Origin: Methanosarcina sp. DH2
GTDB lineage: Archaea; Halobacteriota; Methanosarcinia; Methanosarcinales; Methanosarcinaceae
NCBI RefSeq assembly: GCF_020804225.1
Contig: NZ_WJBI01000001.1
Coordinates: 309,773-373,772 of the forward strand
Length of the DNA stretch: 64,000 nucleotides
Direction: 5' to 3'
The translations under genes and the position numbers were made by a program. Under the pieces are notes generated by a model. It ran no database searches. It was not told the DNA's origin and worked only from the letters and a program-made list of their open reading frames with translations. Each line of letters begins with the position of its first letter. Position 1 is the stretch's first letter. Positions 35,243 to 43,979 of this stretch are shown here, piece after piece.

Positions 35243-35821
35243 GTGAAAAAAATTTGTGCATTAATGCTTGCTCTTATTCTTTTATTTTCAGTGGCCACCA
35301 GCGCAGCAGCACTGGAATATAAGGCAATAGCCCGTCAGAGTGGTATGTGTGCGCTTGCAGGCTGGACCGATATGGATGAGGATACAATTACTTCTACCGA
35401 TCTGGTTGCAATCAAGACGCCTGTCGGGACTTTTGTTTTCCTATCAATCTCGACCTTTGATACGATGACAGGTGGCGGTTCTTATAAATCGGGATACATA
35501 TTTACCCGGAATAATGTTTTCCATGCAGCCGGGAACCTCAATTCAGCGCGTCTTTCTGCAGTTGATATAGAGGTCTCTGATCTGGAGAATTATGAAACGG
35601 AAATTATAACTGTCAAAGCTAATTGGGCTGGCAAAGGCGAAACTCTAAAGGGCAGTTCAAAGTTTATTTCTAAATCCGGTGACTGCATAATAAAGAGTAG
35701 TGACAGTTCCAGTTATAGAGAGGCTACAGCCACGGCGAGTATAGATAACCTTGATGCAGGAGAAAATTGCTTCGCAGAGCTTGTGAGTTTCAAGTCTACC
35801 TCTATGGAGATGAAGAAATAA
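35243..35821 (+). CDS. Secreted protein of unknown function, paralogue A
   Basis: A 192-residue protein beginning at GTG 35243, with GGGGAG before it. An N-terminal signal peptide (ICALMLALILLFSVATSAAALE) is followed by a beta-rich, Thr/Ser-rich mature region. Cys residues are at the FCALAG-like position, GDCIIK and ENCF. It shares with the next gene the motifs LNSARLSAVDIE, TVKANWAGKG and KGSSKFISKSGD and the end SFKSTSMEMKK. I do not recognise the family and assign no function. Confidence 0.7.
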   Translation: MKKICALMLALILLFSVATSAAALEYKAIARQSGMCALAGWTDMDEDTITSTDLVAIKTPVGTFVFLSISTFDTMTGGGSYKSGYIFTRNNVFHAAGNLNSARLSAVDIEVSDLENYETEIITVKANWAGKGETLKGSSKFISKSGDCIIKSSDSSSYREATATASIDNLDAGENCFAELVSFKSTSMEMKK

Positions 35822-36138
35822 AACAGATCACAGTTTCCAAAAATTTTATTATTAACTTTATAGAGCTTTCTAGTTTTATCAGATCAGCATCTTAGTTGAA
35901 ATTGAGCGTCAAGTTCAGCGTTTAAACAATCTGATCTGAACTCCTTTTTTATTTTTCTTAATTCTTTTTTTTGGTTGTATTCTTGTCCATAAATATTCTT
36001 ACACAGTCTTTTTATACATACACGAGTAATTATACTTGTCTAAATAAAAACTAGTTAGATATTATGTGTAAACAATGGAAATAAAAAAATAAAAAACGTT
36101 CATATATTGTCTAAATTTCTAGATGATCGAGGAATAAT
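35822..36138. other. Spacer between the two secreted paralogues
   Basis: AT-rich. TATA-like CTTTTTATACATAC lies near 36007-36020 and a GAGG ribosome site is at 36128. No gene seen. Confidence 0.45.
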
Positions 36139-36738
36139 ATGAGAAAATCATGCACAATACTATTTGCCCTCATAGTCTTGTTTTCAACGGCTATGAGTGT
36201 AGATGCGCTGGAATCTAAATCAATGACGCGATATAATGGTGCTTATGCATATGCAGATTGGACTGAAACGAATGGTAATGTAACTACCTATACCTATCTA
36301 TCTGTAACTGAAACAGATGATGAGACTGATATTTATGTTTCAGTATGGACGTATAACGAAATGACAGGTGAATCGTCCGATAAGTACGGATATATGTGTA
36401 CAGAGGATGATGTTTTCAATATCGATAAAAAACTTAATTCTGCAAGCCTATCCGAAGTCGAGATTGAGCTATATGAGTGGTATTACGATGAAACGGGAGA
36501 ATATTATATAACTGAGGGTGCTTTGACCGTTAAAGCCGATTGGACCGGCATTGGTGATGTTTCAAAGGGCAGCTCCAGGTACGTCTCAAGAGATGGAGAC
36601 TACTTATTCAAGAGTGCTGAGAATTCGCTCTCCAGAAGAGCGTCAGTCACAGGGTCAATAAATGGCAGTGACCTTGGATCTGAGTATTATGCCCGCATGG
36701 TCAGTTTCAACTCTGCTTCTATGAGTGTGGAAAAATAA
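36139..36738 (+). CDS. Secreted protein of unknown function, paralogue B
   Basis: 199 residues with a signal peptide (CTILFALIVLFSTAMSVDALE). The mature part is an unrecognised beta-rich domain like that of the gene at 35243 (LNSASLSEVEIE, TVKADWTGIG, KGSSRYVSRDGD, SFNSASMSVEK) but with Tyr/Asp-rich changes and no cysteine at the end. The 5' halves and signal peptides are also similar, so this is a recent tandem duplication in an otherwise orphan family. Cell-surface localisation is inferred. Confidence 0.7.
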   Translation: MRKSCTILFALIVLFSTAMSVDALESKSMTRYNGAYAYADWTETNGNVTTYTYLSVTETDDETDIYVSVWTYNEMTGESSDKYGYMCTEDDVFNIDKKLNSASLSEVEIELYEWYYDETGEYYITEGALTVKADWTGIGDVSKGSSRYVSRDGDYLFKSAENSLSRRASVTGSINGSDLGSEYYARMVSFNSASMSVEK

Positions 36739-37131
36739 GCTCATTATCTTGTTTTTAAAGGACTTGGAAAGCTTCTAAATCCTTATCAGTTGATGCAGGC
36801 CTTGTGTTCGACTGATAAAAGGCAAGGGCTGAAAAACTCCTTTCACTCTTTTCTCTTTTTTTCTTCGTAATATAATAGATTCGCCGACTCTTTTTTTAGT
36901 TAATGACAGAGAGCCAATAATTGATATTTCATTATTATGGTACCGCATTATCAATAACATAGCTGATATGCCAGAATCATGGAAAAGAAAGGGAAAAAGA
37001 AGATGTGCCGGTATAATTGATACCGTAAATATGCTCTTTTCTCCAAAGATTACGAGAACGTTCTATCTATTTTACTATTTATATCATGTAATATGATGTT
37101 GCAACCTGTTGAAAACAAAAAAGGTGATTAA
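36739..37131. other. Spacer before the membrane methyltransferase remnant
   Basis: AT-rich, with no gene, repeat or RNA structure that I can support. Confidence 0.4.
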
Positions 37132-37423
37132 GATGGTTACAGAAGATGTCTGGTCCATTTCGGAATGTGGTGGATGGCTGCCCTCTGGATAATTATTTAC
37201 GGTATATTCTTGTTATTTGTGCCGTTCTATAGAAAGAGCCAGGTAAAGCCTTCAGGGGTTTACGTGGAGTTTATTGTTGCGTTTACACTTGGAAATGTTT
37301 GGCGTACCGTTCAGTATGTTTGCTATCGGCTGGCTTTTTGGTTTTACCCTGCCTGAAAGCGTACTGTGGGGGCATACGCTGGTGCAATATATCGGCTTCT
37401 GGGGAATTTTCATTTTATTATAA
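37132..37423 (+). pseudogene. Remnant of an isoprenylcysteine-methyltransferase-like membrane protein
   Basis: Two overlapping frames give one protein. MWWMAALWIIIYGIFLLF through GVYVEFIVAFTL is in one frame. After an extra G near 37291 the sense continues in the next frame as EMFGVPFSMFAIGWLFGF and LPESVLWGHTLVQYIGFWGI, then stops at 37423. This looks like the N-terminal half of an ICMT/PEMT-type membrane methyltransferase, whose catalytic C-terminus is missing. The region from 37132 (MVTEDVWSISECGG) also reads out of frame. Identification of the family is from memory of the WGHTL-type motif only. Confidence 0.5.
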
Positions 37424-37492
37424 GATCAAGAATAAATTATAAGAAGTAACGCATGTATTCTTTTTTTTACATTATTCCGGAGTGAAATCTAA

Positions 37493-37921
37493 TTGGGCAA
37501 TAATTCTAAGAAACTGGTTCTTTCAGGTATCATTATCCTGATAACCGTTTTAGTTTTCTATATCTCTCTCCCTTGTATGTTTAGGGGGCCTGCAGCGCCG
37601 CTTTTCATAATACACAACCATGATGTTAATGGTCATGAAGTGGCAGTTGAAGTATTTGATCAACACAACAAATCAATAATAAACGAGTCATACAGTCTTG
37701 AATCTGAAGGCGATTTTTCACAAGCCCGCCCTTTAAGTCTACGGTTCCACCGGGAAAAAAGAGATTATACGTTTAAGGTAACTATGGATAAACAGATTAC
37801 AAATGCAGTTAAGATGGAGATTCCGCATAGTCATACTTTAGTCGACATATGGTTGTACGGTAAGGACTATAAGTCGGGCGAAATTGTTCCTATTTTCATG
37901 GAAATCGCAGAAGTGGTGTGA
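37493..37921 (+). CDS. Membrane-anchored protein of unknown function
   Basis: 142 residues from TTG 37493, which has GGAGTGA 9 bp before it. One N-terminal membrane segment (LVLSGIIILITVLVFYISL) is followed by an extracellular beta-rich domain (IIHNHDVNGHEVAVEVFDQ, YTFKVTMDKQ, IPHSHTLVDIWLYGK) with several His in short patches (HNHD, HSH) that could bind a metal. The family is not recognised. Confidence 0.6.
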   Translation: MGNNSKKLVLSGIIILITVLVFYISLPCMFRGPAAPLFIIHNHDVNGHEVAVEVFDQHNKSIINESYSLESEGDFSQARPLSLRFHREKRDYTFKVTMDKQITNAVKMEIPHSHTLVDIWLYGKDYKSGEIVPIFMEIAEVV

Positions 37922-38003
37922 GAAGAAACAGGTCTAATTTACTGTTTCCTTCCCAATTTATGTTTCAAATTGTGTTTCAAATATACACTTATTTACAAAA
38001 AAC

Positions 38004-38654
38004 TTAAAATAGCCACCAGAAGTGGTTCTGGTAGACCATTGAAAGCCCTACAAGGATAAGCACTATTCCGGCTCCCTTTTTGAAGGCTACGTCATACTTT
38101 GATATGAGCTTTATTTTCGAAGTGGAGAGGTGAGCTGAGTATGCGAGCAGTAGCATGGGTACCGCAAACCCCGCAGAATAAATGGAGAGGGTTAGTGCAC
38201 CGGTAGCAGCGTTTCCTTCCAGGGCTACCATGGTCAGGATTGAGGCAAGGATCGGTCCCACACAGGGGATCCAGAGCACGCCGAGGGAAAGTCCTAACAG
38301 AAGGCCTGAGATCGGTCCCTTACCTTTCATGTCTGCAAGAAGGGGGAATTTTGCAAAGGCATTGAACAGGCTTATATCAAAGAGTATTGCAAGACCCATT
38401 GTGATTATAAGAAGCTCTGCCAGGATCTTCAGCTGACCTATGTATGCCTGAAAAGCTGCTCCAAAGGCTGAGGTCACAACTCCCATAAGGGTAAAGGATA
38501 TCGAAACTCCAAGCACTATAGCAAGGGGTCTTAACTTTCCTTTTCCTGCTGAACTTGCAAGGACTGCAGGAAGAAGGGGTAGGATGCATGGAGACAGGAC
38601 GCTGAGCACTCCTGCACTAAATGCAGCCAGGGGGGAAATGGCTTCATAATACAT
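38004..38654 (-). CDS. ccdA: CcdA/DsbD-type thiol-redox membrane protein
   Basis: 216-residue protein with six predicted membrane helices. It carries electrons across the membrane by a cysteine pair: VLSPCILPLLPAVLAS in helix 1 and LWIPCVGPILASIL in helix 4. This is the CcdA family, which reduces extracytoplasmic thioredoxin-like proteins. The lipoprotein thioredoxin gene directly upstream (38804-39307, same strand, 149 bp away) is the likely partner. Confidence 0.9.
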   Translation of the reverse strand: MYYEAISPLAAFSAGVLSVLSPCILPLLPAVLASSAGKGKLRPLAIVLGVSISFTLMGVVTSAFGAAFQAYIGQLKILAELLIITMGLAILFDISLFNAFAKFPLLADMKGKGPISGLLLGLSLGVLWIPCVGPILASILTMVALEGNAATGALTLSIYSAGFAVPMLLLAYSAHLSTSKIKLISKYDVAFKKGAGIVLILVGLSMVYQNHFWWLF

Positions 38655-38803
38655 GGTTTTGATTCGATGTTTTTCTGTCTAGTTTTTAACGATGCTGTTT
38701 TTTTAATTCCGAAATTCGGCTTTGAGTCCAGAATCTGCCGAAAACCTGAGTTTTTCAGCTGATAAAGGGAGCTTGAAATTAGTTTTCTGGTAAGACCATT
38801 TTT

Positions 38804-39307
38804 TTACTCTGCATTTACATTTTCATAATAAAGAATGGATCTTTTAATGAGCTCTTCATACACCTGCTTTTCAATGAGTCCCTGAACTCTTGCTTGAGTT
38901 CTGTCCGTGGTAATATTTCCGTCTCTCTGCATGTAGACATATTTTCCGTTTTCAATGCCCACGACTACAAAGGAATCAGGGATATAGTATGCTCCGAAAT
39001 AAGCTTCAATTTGAGGGCTCTGGACTAGATCTGCAGACATGACCGTGACTTGTCCTCCGTATTTTGCTGCCAGGTCACTCAGGATAGGTTCCATCTCCCT
39101 ACAGGCATAGCACCCCTCGGATCCGAGTTTCACAAAGACAGGACCTTCCTGAACGGATGTGTTTATCTGTTCCAGATCGGTTAAATTTACAACAACACTT
39201 TCTTCCTGGGTTTCCTGAGCAATTGCAGAATTTTCCGGGTTTTCAGTACAGCCTGCCGTAAAGAGTACAGATACAAGCAGGATTAGTAAGATAATTAATT
39301 TTTTCAT
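38804..39307 (-). CDS. Thioredoxin-like lipoprotein
   Basis: 167 residues. A signal peptide with lipobox FTAGC anchors it outside the membrane, and a thioredoxin-fold domain carries the active-site CYAC in LGSEGCYACREMEPIL, followed by the cis-Pro-type segment AYYIPDSFVVV. It probably receives electrons from the CcdA protein encoded next to it. The extracellular substrate is unknown. Confidence 0.88.
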   Translation of the reverse strand: MKKLIILLILLVSVLFTAGCTENPENSAIAQETQEESVVVNLTDLEQINTSVQEGPVFVKLGSEGCYACREMEPILSDLAAKYGGQVTVMSADLVQSPQIEAYFGAYYIPDSFVVVGIENGKYVYMQRDGNITTDRTQARVQGLIEKQVYEELIKRSILYYENVNAE

Positions 39308-39690
39308 GTTCTCAACGTTAATTTTTCATTTTGTAGTTCTTTAGGTTTTCTGTATTAATAATTCTCTCTATCTCAAATAATTTTGTTTTTACCGATTATG
39401 AAAGCTTGAATTCTGCAATAGAATTCTCCATAATACACAAATAATTTACCGTAAACAAAGGTAATAGCTATCTGTAAACTTCCCAATTTAAGGGATTCTA
39501 TAGAATAAGAATCAATAACTATATTAGAGACCTGCGGTAGGAGTGGAAAATAAATATGGGAAAGAAATGATAAAATAAGTCCGGAAAAGGAGAAGAGAGT
39601 AAAAGAATTGGTTCCGATAGGGGAATGCAATTCTGATAAAAAAGTTTAAATGGCTATGGGCTGTGTAAACTTTTTACTTTTTACTCTGAC
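39308..39690. other. Spacer
   Basis: AT-rich with no gene that I can support. The reading frame at 39373-39630 (minus) is low in confidence and has no ribosome site. Confidence 0.4.
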
Positions 39691-40533
39691 TTATTCTTCC
39701 TTAAGGATTTTTTCTACGGCGGTCACGACATTTTCAAAATTCTTCTGCCACTCCGTGCTGTGTTTAAGCTGGTCTTGAACGACCGTGCCCTTGTCTTCCA
39801 TTTCTGCAATTTTGGGTTCTATGGGAAGTCTGGCAAGTATGGGGACGTTAAAGTCTTTTGAGGCTTTTTCAACGCCTCCGCTTCCGAACACATCTATAGG
39901 TTTATTGCAGTGAGGACAGATCAGCCCATGCATGTTGTCTACAAGTCCTATCACAGGCACATTTAGTTTTTCAGAGAATGTGATTGATTTCCGGACACTG
40001 ATAAGGGCTACATCCTGAGGGGTTGTGACAAGCACGGAACCATCACAATTGGGGATAAGCTGTGCCACACTCAGGGGCTCGTCTCCCGTTCCCGGAGGAA
40101 GGTCGATAATTAGAAAGTCAAGTGTCCCCCAGAAAACCTCTTCCAGGAACTGCTTAATTGCTCCCATTTTGGCCGGTCCTCTCCAGATTATTGGCGAGTC
40201 TTTGTTTTCGAGCAGGAAACCAATAGACATTATTGAGAGGTTGGGAAGCACCTGAATTGGGAGAATTCCTTCTTCATTTACCTCAGGTCTTGCGGACTCC
40301 AGCCCGAAGATAGTAGGGATAGTCGGGCCATGGATATCACAGTCCAGAAGACCTACCCTGTGCCCGCGGAGGGCAAGCCCTACAGCGAGATTTGCGGCAA
40401 CTGTACTTTTCCCTACTCCGCCTTTCCCGCTCATTACCATGATCTTACGTTTGATGCGCCTGAGGTTGACTACGATTTTTGGTTCCTCGGGCTTCTTCGA
40501 TAGGCTTTCCAGTGATTGAACCTTATCTGTCAT
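39691..40533 (-). CDS. Mrp/NBP35-family Fe-S carrier ATPase
   Basis: 280-residue ParA/MinD-type ATPase of the ApbC/NBP35 group, which holds and transfers [4Fe-4S] clusters. It has the deviant Walker A VMSGKGGVGKSTVAANLA, IDLPPGTGDEPLSVAQ and the C-terminal CPHC in GLICPHCNKPIDVFG, the bridging-cluster motif. Next to it are DUF134 on the same strand and the NifX/MinD group on the other. A role in cluster delivery to the enzymes of this region is inferred. Confidence 0.93.
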   Translation of the reverse strand: MTDKVQSLESLSKKPEEPKIVVNLRRIKRKIMVMSGKGGVGKSTVAANLAVGLALRGHRVGLLDCDIHGPTIPTIFGLESARPEVNEEGILPIQVLPNLSIMSIGFLLENKDSPIIWRGPAKMGAIKQFLEEVFWGTLDFLIIDLPPGTGDEPLSVAQLIPNCDGSVLVTTPQDVALISVRKSITFSEKLNVPVIGLVDNMHGLICPHCNKPIDVFGSGGVEKASKDFNVPILARLPIEPKIAEMEDKGTVVQDQLKHSTEWQKNFENVVTAVEKILKEE

Positions 40534-40593
40534 TTTTATCGCCTGTGTAAAATTTCCGCATTTTCAGTCTTTCCCCGTTTTCAGATGTCTCTT

Positions 40594-40932
40594 TTATGCG
40601 TCAGCATCTTCTCTAGTGTCAGTACTCTCAGCCCTGATATAGTTACCGCCTTTTATTTCGATTGCTTTTCCTTTGCTCAGGGCAAGAGCTACTTTCATTC
40701 TGGCGGCTTTCAAATCTTCCCAGAATGCTCTCCTTGATATCCCTACCCTGCTGGCTGCGTCCTCCTGTCTTAAACCTTCAATATCCACAAGCCTGAGGGC
40801 TTCAAGCTCTTCTACCGTGAGGGACACCACTTCAAGGTCTGACAGTGGAACCCCTCGGGGCTTGAAATATGTGACATCAGGGGTTTGCTCGACGCGCCTC
40901 GGACATTTTGGTCTTCCTCTGCATTTTTTCAT
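40594..40932 (-). CDS. DUF134 (UPF0251) helix-turn-helix protein
   Basis: 112-residue probable DNA-binding protein: a Cys/Arg-rich start ([14 protein letters not shown]) and a sigma-like helix-turn-helix ([40 protein letters not shown]). DUF134 genes commonly sit with Mrp and NifX-like genes, as here, so regulation of the neighbouring metal/Fe-S genes is plausible. It lies upstream of the Mrp gene on the same strand and is divergent from the NifX-like gene. Confidence 0.9.
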   Translation of the reverse strand: MKKCRGRPKCPRRVEQTPDVTYFKPRGVPLSDLEVVSLTVEELEALRLVDIEGLRQEDAASRVGISRRAFWEDLKAARMKVALALSKGKAIEIKGGNYIRAESTDTREDADA

Positions 40933-40993
40933 AGGTTACTTATGCACATTGTGGAATAAATATATAACAATTTCTCTTTTCAAATAGAAAACT

Positions 40994-41005
40994 ATAAATA
41001 TTTAT
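40994..41005. promoter_or_regulatory. Palindromic TATA region between DUF134 and the NifX gene
   Basis: ATAAATATTTAT reads the same on both strands and lies 62 bp before the DUF134 start and 143 bp before the NifX-like start. It may serve as a shared or paired promoter. Confidence 0.4.
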
Positions 41006-41147
41006 GTACATATGAGTGAAATTGTACTTTCTATATCTCTGACTTCTCTGCGTTTGTGCGGGACTTATTTGCCTCCGCTTTATTTGGAAATTTTACAGAG
41101 AAATGTATAGTTTGAGAGTCAGCGGATTTTATATTGGAGCATGAAAT

Positions 41148-41519
41148 ATGAAAATCTGCATAAGCGCCTGTGGAAAGGATCCTGATTCTGAAGTGGACCC
41201 TCAATTCGGAAGATGCAATTATTTCGTGATTATTGATCCGGACATAGGGTCAGTAACATCAATCAAAAATCCCGGTTCGGAAGCCTCCGGTGGTGCAGGG
41301 ATCCGGGCAGCAGAAGCAATTGCGGGTGCAGGAGTAAACACTCTCTTGACGGGAAGTGTGGGGCCGAACTCTTTCTCCATACTATCCGAAGCAGGTATTG
41401 AAACCTGCTCTGGAATCAGAGGTACAGTAGCCTTTGCCCTTCGAGAGTATCAGGCCGGAAAACTCGCTGTCCTTGAGAGTCCGAATGCTTCTACTCATAG
41501 CGGTATAAAAAAGAGTTGA
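41148..41519 (+). CDS. NifX/NifB C-terminal-domain-like protein (1)
   Basis: 123-residue protein of the dinitrogenase iron-molybdenum cofactor biosynthesis family, a small RNase-H-like fold domain found also as the C-terminal part of NifB and in NafY/NifX; they bind metal clusters. Seen: PQFGRCNYFVIID, SGGAGIRAAEAIAGAGV and ALREYQAGKL. Nitrogenase genes are not nearby, so the cargo may not be FeMo-co. It has GGAG before ATG and is the first of a run of related genes. Confidence 0.9.
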   Translation: MKICISACGKDPDSEVDPQFGRCNYFVIIDPDIGSVTSIKNPGSEASGGAGIRAAEAIAGAGVNTLLTGSVGPNSFSILSEAGIETCSGIRGTVAFALREYQAGKLAVLESPNASTHSGIKKS

Positions 41520-41614
41520 TTTAAAGGTCCGAATTAAGAGCAAGAATCTCAAATAATACTAAAAATTTTGTAAAAATATTTTATTGAAAATCTGAAAAAT
41601 TAAAGGTGAGCTGT

Positions 41615-41980
41615 ATGAAAGTATGTATACCCACAAAAGATAACAACGGCATGGAAGGGACTGTAGAACAACATTTCGGAAAAGCTCCCACTTATACAAT
41701 CCTGGATACCGATAGTAGAGAAGTTTCGGTGATCCCTAATACCAGCGAGCATATGGGTGGAGTGGACCTGCCGCCTGAATTCCTCTATAAGAATGGGGTG
41801 GAAGTTATGCTCTGTGCAGGACTGGGGTACAAAGCTGTCAAGATGTTTGAGTCTTATGGAATCAATGTTTTTGTAGGTGCCGGAGGTAAGGTCCAGGATA
41901 CGATAGATGCATGGAAAGCAGGGCAGCTCCGCAGTGCCAGTGCCGAAAACACCTGTGCAGAACACGATCACCATCACTGA
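41615..41980 (+). CDS. NifX-like protein (2) with His-rich C-terminus
   Basis: Second member of the same family, 121 residues: KVCIPTKDNNGMEGTVEQHF, KAPTYTILDTDS and FVGAGGKVQDTIDAWKAGQ. The tail AEHDHHH is a possible metal-binding patch not present in the first copy. I start at ATG 41615, which follows AGGTGAGC, rather than GTG 41606. It precedes the two ferredoxin-MinD ATPase genes by 43 bp. Confidence 0.88.
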   Translation: MKVCIPTKDNNGMEGTVEQHFGKAPTYTILDTDSREVSVIPNTSEHMGGVDLPPEFLYKNGVEVMLCAGLGYKAVKMFESYGINVFVGAGGKVQDTIDAWKAGQLRSASAENTCAEHDHHH

Positions 41981-42023
41981 TGATTGTTTCCTCAGTTTGT
42001 GTACAGGTGGGAAGGCGCAGCTT

Positions 42024-42875
42024 ATGAAAATTGCAATTGCTAGCGGTAAAGGCGGTACAGGGAAAACCACAGTTGCAGTAAACCTTGCCCTTGCTATTGA
42101 AGAGGTCCAGCTTTTTGACTGTGATGTGGAAGAGCCTAATTGCAACCTGTTTCTGGAGTTTGAACTGGAGCCTGTAGAAGAAGTAATCTGTCTGGTTCCG
42201 GAAATCAATCCTGACATGTGTACTCTCTGCAGGAACTGTTCTAGTTTCTGTAAGTATAACGCTCTGGCTGCCCTTCCCAATAAAATTCTTTCCTTTCCTG
42301 CCCTCTGCCACGGATGCGGTGGATGCAGCTTTGTCTGTCTAGCAGGAGCCCTAAAAGAAAAGCCCAGGCCTATAGGTATGATCGAAAAAGCGTCCCCTGA
42401 GAGCTCCCTCACATTTATCTGTGGCACACTTAACATAGGGGAAGCTATGGCGACTCCTGTTATCAGGTCACTTCAGCGTCATATCGATGAAAACAGACCT
42501 GTAATCTTTGATTCCCCTCCTGGAACGGCATGTCCTGTCCTTTCAGTTATGGGGTATGCAGATTACTGTGTGCTTGTAACCGAGTCTACTCCATTCGGTT
42601 TCCACGACTTTCTTCTTGCCCTGGAAGCTGCAAGGGCTCTTAAGGTCCCTGTGGGAGTTGTTCTCAACCGGGACGGGCTTGGAGATTCAAGAGTTGAAGA
42701 GTTTTGCAGAGCTGAAGGGATTCCTATTCTACTCCGCATTCCGAATGATAAAATGATTGCCAGGCTCTATTCAGAAGGCACTCCTTTTGTTAAGGAAATG
42801 CCCGAATGGAAAAAAAAGTTCGAAGATATGTTCGAAACGATAAAAGCACTGGCCTGCAAAAACACGGGGGTATAA
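42024..42875 (+). CDS. MinD-type P-loop ATPase with inserted ferredoxin domain (1)
   Basis: About 283 residues from ATG 42024 (AGGTGGGAAGG in front). The deviant Walker A GKGGTGKTTVAVNLA and DSPPGTACPV belong to the ParA/MinD fold. Between them lies a 2x[4Fe-4S] insertion: CTLCRNCSSFCKYNAL and CHGCGGCSFVCLAGAL. Such proteins are taken to be redox or cluster-transfer ATPases in anaerobes, and act in pairs. The next gene starts on the same bases as the stop (TAATG), so the pair is translationally coupled. The exact cargo is unknown. Confidence 0.9.
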   Translation: MKIAIASGKGGTGKTTVAVNLALAIEEVQLFDCDVEEPNCNLFLEFELEPVEEVICLVPEINPDMCTLCRNCSSFCKYNALAALPNKILSFPALCHGCGGCSFVCLAGALKEKPRPIGMIEKASPESSLTFICGTLNIGEAMATPVIRSLQRHIDENRPVIFDSPPGTACPVLSVMGYADYCVLVTESTPFGFHDFLLALEAARALKVPVGVVLNRDGLGDSRVEEFCRAEGIPILLRIPNDKMIARLYSEGTPFVKEMPEWKKKFEDMFETIKALACKNTGV

Positions 42876-43807
42876 TGAGGCAGCTGGCTATAATTAGCGG
42901 AAAAGGTGGGTGCGGAAAGACCACTCTTACAGCTGCCTTTTCGTCTCTCTCTAAAAATGCTGTACTTGCAGACTGTGACGTTGACGCATCTGACCTGCCT
43001 CTCCTCCTTAAGCCCGAGGTACTTAAAAAAGAAGATTGTCTGGGACTGGAACTTGCTTCTATTGACCCGAAGCTCTGTACCGGTTGTGGCATCTGCCTGG
43101 AGATATGCAGATTCGGAGCAGTCCTTGAAAACTTCACGATAAATCCGTATAGCTGCGAAGGTTGTGCAGTCTGTACTGTCGCCTGTCCTGAAAATGCGGT
43201 GTCTTTGACGCCGAGAATCTCCGGACAGGCAGTTTCCTCCATGACCCGTTTCGGGCCAATGGCTCATGCAAAACTGGGCACCGGAGAGGAAACAAGTGGA
43301 AAACTTGTGAACCTGGTCAGAAAGAAGGCCTTAGAACTTGCAGATAGATATTCCTGCAAACTCGTTCTTATTGACGGCCCTCCCGGTACCGGCTGCCCGG
43401 TTATGGCAGCAATTACCGGAACCGACCTTGTCCTTGTGCTTAGCGAACCCACTGTTTCCGGACTCCACGACCTGAAACGGGCAGTCGAGCTTACCAAACA
43501 TTTCAGAATCCCAACCGTTGCCTGCATTAACAAGTATGATATCAACGAGAAAAAAAGCCTTGAAATTGAGGCTTTTTGTAGGGAAACCGGAATTCCTCTT
43601 CTTGCCCGCTTACCTTATGCGGATGTAACTACAGAGGCAATGATGAAGGAAGAAACCGTGATTGAATATGCCGCCCACTCCGGAGGCTCCGAAGCTGTGG
43701 AATTTGCAAATACTGTCCGTAATCTCTGGGAAGAGCTCGAAATGAGGCTTTCAGATACTTTCAAAGAAAAAATGTGCTCGGAAGCCCTCGATACGAGGGA
43801 GCTTTAA
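42875..43807 (+). CDS. MinD-type P-loop ATPase with inserted ferredoxin domain (2)
   Basis: About 310 residues from ATG 42875, overlapping the previous stop by one base. It has Walker A SGKGGCGKTTLTAAF, the 2x[4Fe-4S] insertion CTGCGICLEICRFGAV and CEGCAVCTVACPENAV, and DGPPGTGCPVM. It is a paralogue of the gene before it; a heterodimer is likely. In this arrangement with NifX, DUF134 and Mrp the pair probably moves iron-sulfur or metal cofactors, but no target enzyme is encoded here. Confidence 0.9.
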   Translation: MRQLAIISGKGGCGKTTLTAAFSSLSKNAVLADCDVDASDLPLLLKPEVLKKEDCLGLELASIDPKLCTGCGICLEICRFGAVLENFTINPYSCEGCAVCTVACPENAVSLTPRISGQAVSSMTRFGPMAHAKLGTGEETSGKLVNLVRKKALELADRYSCKLVLIDGPPGTGCPVMAAITGTDLVLVLSEPTVSGLHDLKRAVELTKHFRIPTVACINKYDINEKKSLEIEAFCRETGIPLLARLPYADVTTEAMMKEETVIEYAAHSGGSEAVEFANTVRNLWEELEMRLSDTFKEKMCSEALDTREL

Positions 43808-43979
43808 ATTTGTCGAATATTAACTGAAGAATTAAAAAGTTAAATAATATAGCAACTGTTAACTGAGATAGCAGTTGTTAACTAATAATTAGTCTATCCT
43901 TTTATTATTATTTCAAATAATTGATAAATTAAGTAGTAATTAAGTAATAAGTTCAACAAATAGTTGGTGAGGGAATAAA

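Noticed and set aside
41600-42436. Long minus-strand frame opposite the NifX and MinD genes
   Set aside because: It lies fully antisense to two well-supported genes with family motifs; its peptide has none.
41148-43807. Nitrogenase cofactor (FeMo-co) locus
   Set aside because: NifX-like domains alone are widespread; no nifH, nifD, nifK, nifE, nifN or nifB gene is in the window.
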